Below, piece by piece: positions 59,616 through 64,000 of a stretch of 64,000 nucleotides of DNA. A program made the position numbers and the translations under genes. The notes under the pieces were generated by a model. The model ran no database searches and was not told the DNA's origin. It was given only the letters and a program-made list of their open reading frames with translations. Source of the stretch: Poa pratensis (Eukaryota; Streptophyta; Magnoliopsida; Poales; Poaceae); assembly GCA_947311845.1 (NCBI GenBank), contig CAMZMU010000063.1, positions 119,356,186 through 119,420,185 on the forward strand, read 5' to 3'. Positions within the stretch are counted from its first letter, which is position 1. Every line of letters begins with the position of its first letter.

Positions 59616-59850
59616 CACTACGGGAATCCCCCAAAACGCCGACGGCCGGATTGTACGCCGACGGCCAAATGTCGGGGCCGTCGGCGTACAACCAGGGATA
59701 GGGCAGGCGTGCCGCTGGCCGTCGGCGTAACCATCCAGAGGCCGACGGGCGCCGTCGGCGTATAACTGGCCGTCGGCGTAGCAACGGCCATGACGGAGAA
59801 GGAACGGAAGAATTCCCTGGGTTCATACGCCGACGGCAATGCCGTCGGCG
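59616..59850 (+). mobile_element. 5' terminus of a second CACTA element with its own subterminal repeats
   Basis: CACTACGGGAATCCCCCAAAA at 59616 is a CACTA-type terminus. It is followed by at least nine GCCGTCGGCGTA / TACGCCGACGGC motifs in both orientations up to about 59850. No matching opposite terminus occurs before the window end, so the element is either truncated or continues beyond 64000. Confidence 0.8.
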
Positions 59851-60133
59851 TATATCTGTTCCTTTTTTATTTATTTCTTTATATGATATTTCTTTATTTA
59901 TTTATCTACGTAATATTTAATGTAGGCATAATTTATACATAAATTGGATCTATAAGTTCCCTCCCAATTTCGGTATCCCACCCGCATAAAATAACGGTTT
60001 GAGTTTTCCGGTATCCCACCCGCATAAAATAACGGTCAAAGTTCCCGACATAGTATATATCCCCTACAACATATACATGTAAAATAAATAAAAACAACAC
60101 ATGTAATATACACCTACAACACATAGTTGATGT

Positions 60134-60599
60134 CCCCTTTCGACGCACGTCTATGGGGGTAGACGTGCACATTAGGGTTTTTCTAGCGGATTTAGGGTTT
60201 CGCCGAAGCGGGGCCCCGGAGCGTCGGAACACCACCAAAACCTAGGTTGTGGCATAGCACATGTATACAAGTGTGTTGTGTGTTGTAAATGTGCAATATC
60301 CTACTCCGGGGTGTGACCGGCTTCACCGGCCTCACTTTCTCTCTAGTGAGTTCCTGCGCTTAGAGGTGAAAACTCCCCTTTCGGGCGAACCGGATGGAAT
60401 CTTGTGTTGATTTGGGGTAGACTTTGGTTTCTCACCTTCCCATGGCCAAACCTAACACAACCAAGCAAAAAAGTCCACTGGCCTACCCCCTTTCGACGCA
60501 CGTCTATGGGGGTAGACGAAAACGTTAGGGTTTTTCCAGCGGATCTAGGGTTTCGCCGAAGCGGGGCCCCGGAGCGTCGGAACACCACCAAAACCTAGG
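60134..60599. repeat. 113-bp direct repeat, 353 bp apart
   Basis: The block CCCCTTTCGACGCACGTCTA through CACCACCAAAACCTAGGT occurs at 60134-60246 and 60487-60599 with few differences. Another shared string (TTGATTTGGGGTAGACT) occurs near 60408 and 61134, bracketing the polymerase-derived segment. Confidence 0.75.
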
Positions 60600-60643
60600 T
60601 CACTTGCTGCAATATTTAATGTAGTTGTAATTCATATTCTCTC

Positions 60644-61105
60644 CTTTGTCAGCAGATTTCGATGGAGATTGTGTGCATATTTATTACCCTCAGTCGCTTG
60701 CTGCAAAAGCGGAAGCCTTGGAGCTTTTCAGCGTGGAGAAGCAACTGACAAATTCACACAACGGGAAAGTAAACCTCCAGCTATCTAATGACAGTTTGCT
60801 AGCCCTGAAACACATGTCTATAAGAACCATGTTGAGCAAAGAATCAGCTAACCAGATTTTGTTGTGGAAATGCAGGTTGACAACAATCTAAAGCAACAAA
60901 TTTCAGATTTTGTTGTGAAATCCTCTCATCTTGGTCTTCTTATTGACCCAAAGAGCGACTCCTCGGTGTCAAAAGTAGTTCAACAACTTGGTTTTGTGGG
61001 TCTGCAGCTCTACCGTGAGGGAAAGTTCTACTCAAGCCGACTAGTGGAGGATTGTTTCTCAAATTTTGTGAATAGACAAAGGATATTAAACATAAATTAA
61101 ATATA
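60644..61105 (+). pseudogene. Captured fragments of RNA polymerase IV/V largest subunit
   Basis: The first open piece (frame 1, about 60650-60860) reads ADFDGDCVHIYYPQSLAAKA and ELFSVEKQLTNSHNGKVNLQ, which contains the metal-binding DFDGD catalytic motif and the surroundings typical of plant NRPD1/NRPE1 rather than Pol II. A second piece (frame 0, about 60885-61080) reads KQQISDFVVKSSHLGLLIDP and VVQQLGFVGLQLYREGKFYS, also from that subunit but from further downstream. The pieces follow acceptor-like TTTGTCAGCAG and AATGCAG, so they look like genomic exons joined by an internal deletion. Both end in unrelated sequence. This is a gene fragment, not a gene. Pol IV versus Pol V was not resolved. 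Confidence 0.75.
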
Positions 61106-61269
61106 TGTCTCAATTTATCCTGCCTCGTGGTGTTGATTTGGGGTAGACTCACTACCGGATATTAAACATAAATTACATTGATATTAAACAAACAATGCAA
61201 ATTAGAAAATTGAAGATACATGGTACTCTTCAAATTACACAGAGAACAAAATATCGGTAGTAGCAACAA

Positions 61270-61480
61270 CACAACAATCCGTGTGCTTCTTCCTGATCCA
61301 AGGGCTCAGAATCGCTCGAAAGAAACACACCGCTTGATCCAACGGCTCCCAAGCTCTCGAAGGAAACACACAATCCGTGTGCTTCTTCCTGATTGGCTAG
61401 TAGTATGCCCAATCAGGAAGAAGCACACGGATCGTGTGTTTCCTCCCAGCGCTTGTGAGCCGTTGGATCAGCGGTGTGTT
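61270..61480. repeat. Inverted-repeat block 1 (ACACGATCCGTGTGCTTCTT family)
   Basis: Left half has AATCCGTGTGCTTCTTCCTG twice with CGAAAGAAACACACCGCTTG between them. Right half (from 61410) has the complement CAATCAGGAAGAAGCACACG, GATCGTGTGTTTCCTCCC and GAGCCGTTGGATCAGCGGTG. The two halves pair over about 95 bp around the centre near 61402. Confidence 0.85.
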
Positions 61481-61526
61481 TCCCGCCCAAATATTTCCCG
61501 CTATCGTTCCCGCCACCGTTTCCCGC
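61479..61526 (+). promoter_or_regulatory. Cluster of four E2F-like sites
   Basis: TTTCCCGC occurs at 61479-61486, 61494-61501 and 61519-61526, with a shorter TTCCCGCC at 61507-61514. These match the E2F consensus and lie 23-70 bp upstream of a TATATAA box at 61549. Control in S phase is inferred. Confidence 0.6.
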
Positions 61527-61595
61527 CAAATGCCGCCACCGGTAGTTCTATATAACCCAGTCGAAGGTAGGCATGGTACTCACTTGAGCGCAAGC

Positions 61596-62081
61596 ATGGT
61601 GTGTATTGGTCCTTGCGAGAAGTGTGTGTCTGGGTTTCACATTTCCGCATCCGAGCATCTCGCTAGGCTTTCAAGCAATTTGAAGGTAGATGGTAGGGTA
61701 GTTCCAATTGAAGAAATTTTGCACACTGAGAGTCATCTCGCTTCACTCGGGGCGAAGCTATGCCGCGATGGGTTTCCGTATAGGACCCCGCTCCAAATTC
61801 GTGCAGAAATGCTCAGGCTTGCAGATAAGTTTGACAGGAAAGTTACGAATAGTCCGTTCTACCGAACTGAAGCTGACCGTGATTCGTACGGTCGTTCCTG
61901 TCTCTGGGTAGTTGACAGCGATGATGACGACGATTTCATGCCGTCGTCAAAGGAAAGGAGGGTTGAAGCACTGAGCAAGAAGGCTGAAGCTTCGTCCAAG
62001 GGCAAAGGCAAGAAGGCAGAATCTTCGTCAAAGAGCAAGAAGGCTGAAGCTTCGTCCAAGGGCAAAGGCAAGAAGGCATAA
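61596..62081 (+). CDS. Unknown 161-aa protein with Lys/Ser-rich repeat tail
   Basis: I do not recognise the family. A TATATAA box (61549-61555) lies 41 bp upstream of the chosen ATG. A longer in-frame ATG at 61434 lies upstream of the TATA and inside the repeat block, so it was rejected. The N-terminal half has GPCEKCVSG, a possible half zinc site, and a compact region (HLARLSSNLKVDGRVVPIEE, RDGFPYRTPLQIRAEMLRLA). Next comes an acidic run (DSDDDDDF). The tail has a tandemly repeated KKAEASSKGKGKKAESSSKS motif of low complexity, histone H1-like in composition. The repeat is also a nucleotide repeat (61975-62080). The protein could be nucleic-acid binding, but that is inferred from charge only. 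Base composition differs from the AT-rich surroundings. Confidence 0.5.
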   Translation: MVCIGPCEKCVSGFHISASEHLARLSSNLKVDGRVVPIEEILHTESHLASLGAKLCRDGFPYRTPLQIRAEMLRLADKFDRKVTNSPFYRTEADRDSYGRSCLWVVDSDDDDDFMPSSKERRVEALSKKAEASSKGKGKKAESSSKSKKAEASSKGKGKKA

Positions 62082-62327
62082 TCTTCGTCAAAGAGCAAGG
62101 GTGGCAGCACACGCACGGCGTAGGGTGGAGAAGTTTGTTAGTTGTTCATGATTGTTGTAATTTGTTCTACATGCATGTTCACTTGTTTCTTAGTCAATTA
62201 TGTATCGGCGGTTCAAGAATGTTCTCTGTGTAATTTATGTTGTCACTGTAATTTGCATGGTTTGTTTAATATCAATGCAGAAGCAAAAATTCCATCAACA
62301 GGGGCTGCAGTGCATTCGAAAGAAACA

Positions 62328-62620
62328 CACCGCTGATCCGACGGCTCAGAAGCACACGAAGGAAACACACGATCCGTGTGCTTCTTCCTGATCCAACGGC
62401 TCACCAGCGCTCGAAAGAAACACACCGCTGATCCGACGGCTTAGAAGCACACGAAGGAAACACACGATCCGTGTGCTTCTTCCTGATGATCAGGAAGAAG
62501 CACACGGATCGTGTGTTTCCTTCCAGCGCTTGTGAGCCGTTCGATCAGCGGTGTGTTTCTTTCGCTTGATCCAACGGCTCCCAAGCTCTCGAAGAAAACA
62601 CACGATCCGCGTACTTATTC
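62328..62620. repeat. Inverted-repeat block 2 with a 35-bp near-perfect palindrome
   Basis: Direct copies of the 95-bp unit (GATCCGACGGCTCAGAAGCA...) run to 62486. They are met by inverted copies. At the centre the arms GAAGGAAACACACGATCCGT...CTTCCTGAT (about 62452-62486) and their exact complement (62488-62522) are separated by a single base, a potential cruciform or hairpin of 35 bp. Confidence 0.85.
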
Positions 62621-62639
62621 CTGATTGGCTAGCTGGAGG

Positions 62640-63096
62640 GAGTCACTCGGAGAGGCAGGTCTATATATAGCCCACCTCCTCAGACAGGTTACTCATTCAC
62701 ACAAAACATTCCAGCGTCACTCGGAGAGGCATCTTTGGGCAACCAGCGGCAAGACGTCTCTGATGACCTGCGACCGTTCCAAACGGTTGCAGATCATCAG
62801 AGATGTGTTGCCGGACGGTTGTAGAACATCAGAGACGTCTTGCCGCTCCGTGGATCGAAGGCCGATTTGCAGGAGAAACCGTGTGTTTTGTTCTACCTTC
62901 GCCACCGAATCCAATGGCTGGATTTAGCCTACCTGCTGGCAAGTTCCCTGGCATTATTGTGTTCGTCCTTGTTCACCGGCCAGCCATTGGAGCCACCTCC
63001 TGTAGGTCGGTGAATAAGGACAACACAACGACGCTGTTGGAAACACAAGCCCGCAGGTAGGTTGAATCCAGCCACTGGATTAGGGTGACGCAATGA
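62640..63096 (+). ncRNA. Candidate transcribed hairpin locus
   Basis: A TATATATA box at 62662-62669 precedes two foldbacks. The first uses perfect 21-bp arms AGCGGCAAGACGTCTCTGAT(G) at 62745-62765 and 62827-62847, with a further inverted copy between them. The second is a long imperfect hairpin of about 200 nt: CGAATCCAATGGCTGGATTT and CCTACCTGCTGGC (62907-62940) pair with GCAGGTAGG and TTGAATCCAGCCACTGGATT (63051-63081), and TTGTGTTCGTCCTTGTTCACC pairs with GGTGAATAAGGACAACACAA. No credible ORF spans it. Size and mismatch pattern would suit a small-RNA precursor, but a simple non-transcribed foldback is equally possible. No known miRNA sequence was recognised. Confidence 0.4.
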
Positions 63097-63112
63097 TGAT
63101 TTGCCGAGGACC

Positions 63113-63367
63113 CGTCGGCTGATCCGACGGCTCAGAAGCACACGAAGGAAACACACGATCCGTGTGCTTCTTCCTGATCCAACGGCTCACCAGCGCTCGA
63201 AAGAAACACACCGCTGATCCGACGGCTCAGAAGCACACGAAGGAAACACACGATCCGTGTGCTTCTTCCTGATCCAACGGCTCACCAGCGCTCGAAAGAA
63301 ACACACCGCTGATCCGACGGCTCAGAAGCACACGAAGGAAACACACGATCCGTGTGCTTCTTCCTGA
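63113..63367. repeat. 95-bp tandem repeat, about 2.7 units
   Basis: GATCCGACGGCTCAGAAGCA starts at 63121, 63216 and 63311, a period of exactly 95 bp with almost no divergence. Each unit contains the self-complementary ACACGATCCGTGT. The low divergence suggests recent amplification. Confidence 0.9.
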
Positions 63368-63403
63368 TTGGGCATACTACAGCTCAGAAGCCCATTTCTC
63401 ACT

Positions 63404-63411
63404 ATATATAT
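63404..63411 (+). promoter_or_regulatory. TATA box of the terminal gene
   Basis: TATATATA lies 37 bp after a CCAAT box in reverse (ATTGG, 63367) that immediately follows the last repeat unit, and 101 bp before the ATG at 63505. Confidence 0.55.
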
Positions 63412-63504
63412 GTAGTCATGGCCTCCATTGGCATAGCACATCTAAACTGATATCTGATCCCTCATCACTCTCCCGTGGCGTCACCACCGCGTGTGCCGTC
63501 CGCC

Positions 63505-64000
63505 ATGCCAAGGTGCTGCCCTCTCCCTCCCCTACGTACCTAGGTTGCACGCACCTTAGTTGTTTGATCAAATTCCCCACTCATTTTTTCAGATCTCGGC
63601 GGGAATCGATGATGACCACCGGCCATTTGTTGGACACGGGCAGTGTCCGGGACTGGGCTCCGCCGGGCTGGCACTGGGAGGTGTCTTCCGGGACGCGTAG
63701 TTTGGTGAGGAATCCGGGTGACGTCGTCGACCCGGATCTTGTTTGGTGGCCGTCGCGTGGGCCAGCCTCGGTGCAGAGGCCGCCGGCCCCCGAGGTGGAG
63801 GTGCGTCGCCGTATCAGAGAGGAGGACGAGCACGTCCGTCGCTACCTGGTTAGGTTGGATACGCAAGCGGTGCATGACAATATGTGGTATACACTTCATA
63901 GGGATCCTCCTCATGTGAGTATTGCCCCAGTGATGGTTCCTTATCTTTGGGTGCAAGCCGCCGGCCGCTCAGCACCTCGCGGCTTAGGACCCGGCAAAAG
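63505..64000 (+). CDS. Unrecognised spliced gene, 5' part, runs off the window
   Basis: Exon 1 is tiny (63505-63512, MP plus two bases of Arg). It splices with a GT-AG intron into exon 2 at 63593, in frame as MPRSRRESMMTTGHLLDTGS. Exon 2 stays open to the window end, giving 138 visible residues: VRDWAPPGWHWEVSSG, VVDPDLVWWPSRGPASVQRP, a charged helix (VEVRRRIREEDEHVRRYLVR) and DNMWYTLHRDPPH. I do not recognise a named domain; the wording recalls uncharacterised proteins frequent in Triticeae. A start at the internal Met (63609) is the alternative if exon 1 is wrong. The promoter is formed by the 95-bp repeats plus a CCAAT and TATA box. Confidence 0.5.

Noticed and set aside
63113..63370. CRISPR-like array
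   Set aside because: The 95-bp period has no separate constant repeat and variable spacers; whole units are near-identical, and the sequence is a plant nuclear genome.
1..64000. tRNA or rRNA genes
   Set aside because: No convincing T-loop GTTCNANNC with paired acceptor stem and no rRNA stretches were seen; only a proper covariance search could exclude them.

Overview
The window looks like nuclear DNA of a grass, most likely Triticeae (wheat, barley or Aegilops type). A few intron-containing housekeeping and regulatory genes sit among nested class I and class II transposons. The families and structures seen (Copia elements with 5-bp target duplications, an 8.5-kb CACTA element, TTA/TAA-flanked elements beginning GAGCATCTCC, Stowaway and Tourist MITEs, LINE 3' ends) are typical of that tribe. 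The species was not determined; this is inference from style and protein resemblance.

Layout. 1-390 holds nothing recognisable. 391-6696 is a nearly complete but frameshifted Copia retrotransposon with target duplication ACTTA. 6.7-12.4 kb is decayed intergenic DNA with long-foldback MITEs, a Stowaway MITE, a local duplication and a 151/147-bp tandem repeat. 12470-14298 is a TTA-flanked PIF/Harbinger-like element with a broken passenger ORF. A gene island spans 17.1-25.6 kb: eIF6 (+), thymidylate kinase (-) and a PRMT3-type arginine methyltransferase (+). The last two are divergent across only 262 bp. The PRMT3 final exon carries two indels. 28130-36627 is a complete CACTA element (target duplication TTT) with a degenerate TNPD-type transposase and an intact three-exon second gene encoding a Ulp1-like protein that lacks the expected catalytic residues.

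37.4-38.8 kb holds an intact SABATH carboxyl methyltransferase gene with a Tourist MITE in its upstream region. 42775-45604 is a second Harbinger-like element interrupted by a solo LTR (target duplication CCGGA). 46.0-48.9 kb is the complex I subunit NDUFA6/B14. 51406-51876 is a 5'-truncated LINE with an 11-bp target duplication. 52.3-54.2 kb (-) is a class B4 heat shock factor. 54.7-59.2 kb is MITE-rich intergenic DNA.

The last 4.5 kb is the least conventional part. A CACTA 5' terminus at 59616 is followed by fragments of the largest subunit of RNA polymerase IV/V, including the catalytic DFDGD motif. Then comes a 2.1-kb field of direct and inverted copies of a motif containing ACACGATCCGTGTGCTTCTT. 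Within or beside this field lie three apparent transcription units, each with its own TATA box: a 161-aa Lys/Ser-rich ORF under a cluster of E2F-like sites, a long imperfect hairpin, and the 5' part of an unrecognised spliced gene running off the window end.

The genes do not form an operon or pathway. eIF6 acts in 60S ribosome maturation, thymidylate kinase in dTTP synthesis, PRMT3 in ribosomal protein methylation, NDUFA6 in respiration, HsfB4 in transcriptional repression and the SABATH enzyme in small-molecule methylation. Telo-box and GGCCCA-type promoter elements shared by eIF6 and the TMPK/PRMT3 spacer suggest co-regulation with growth.
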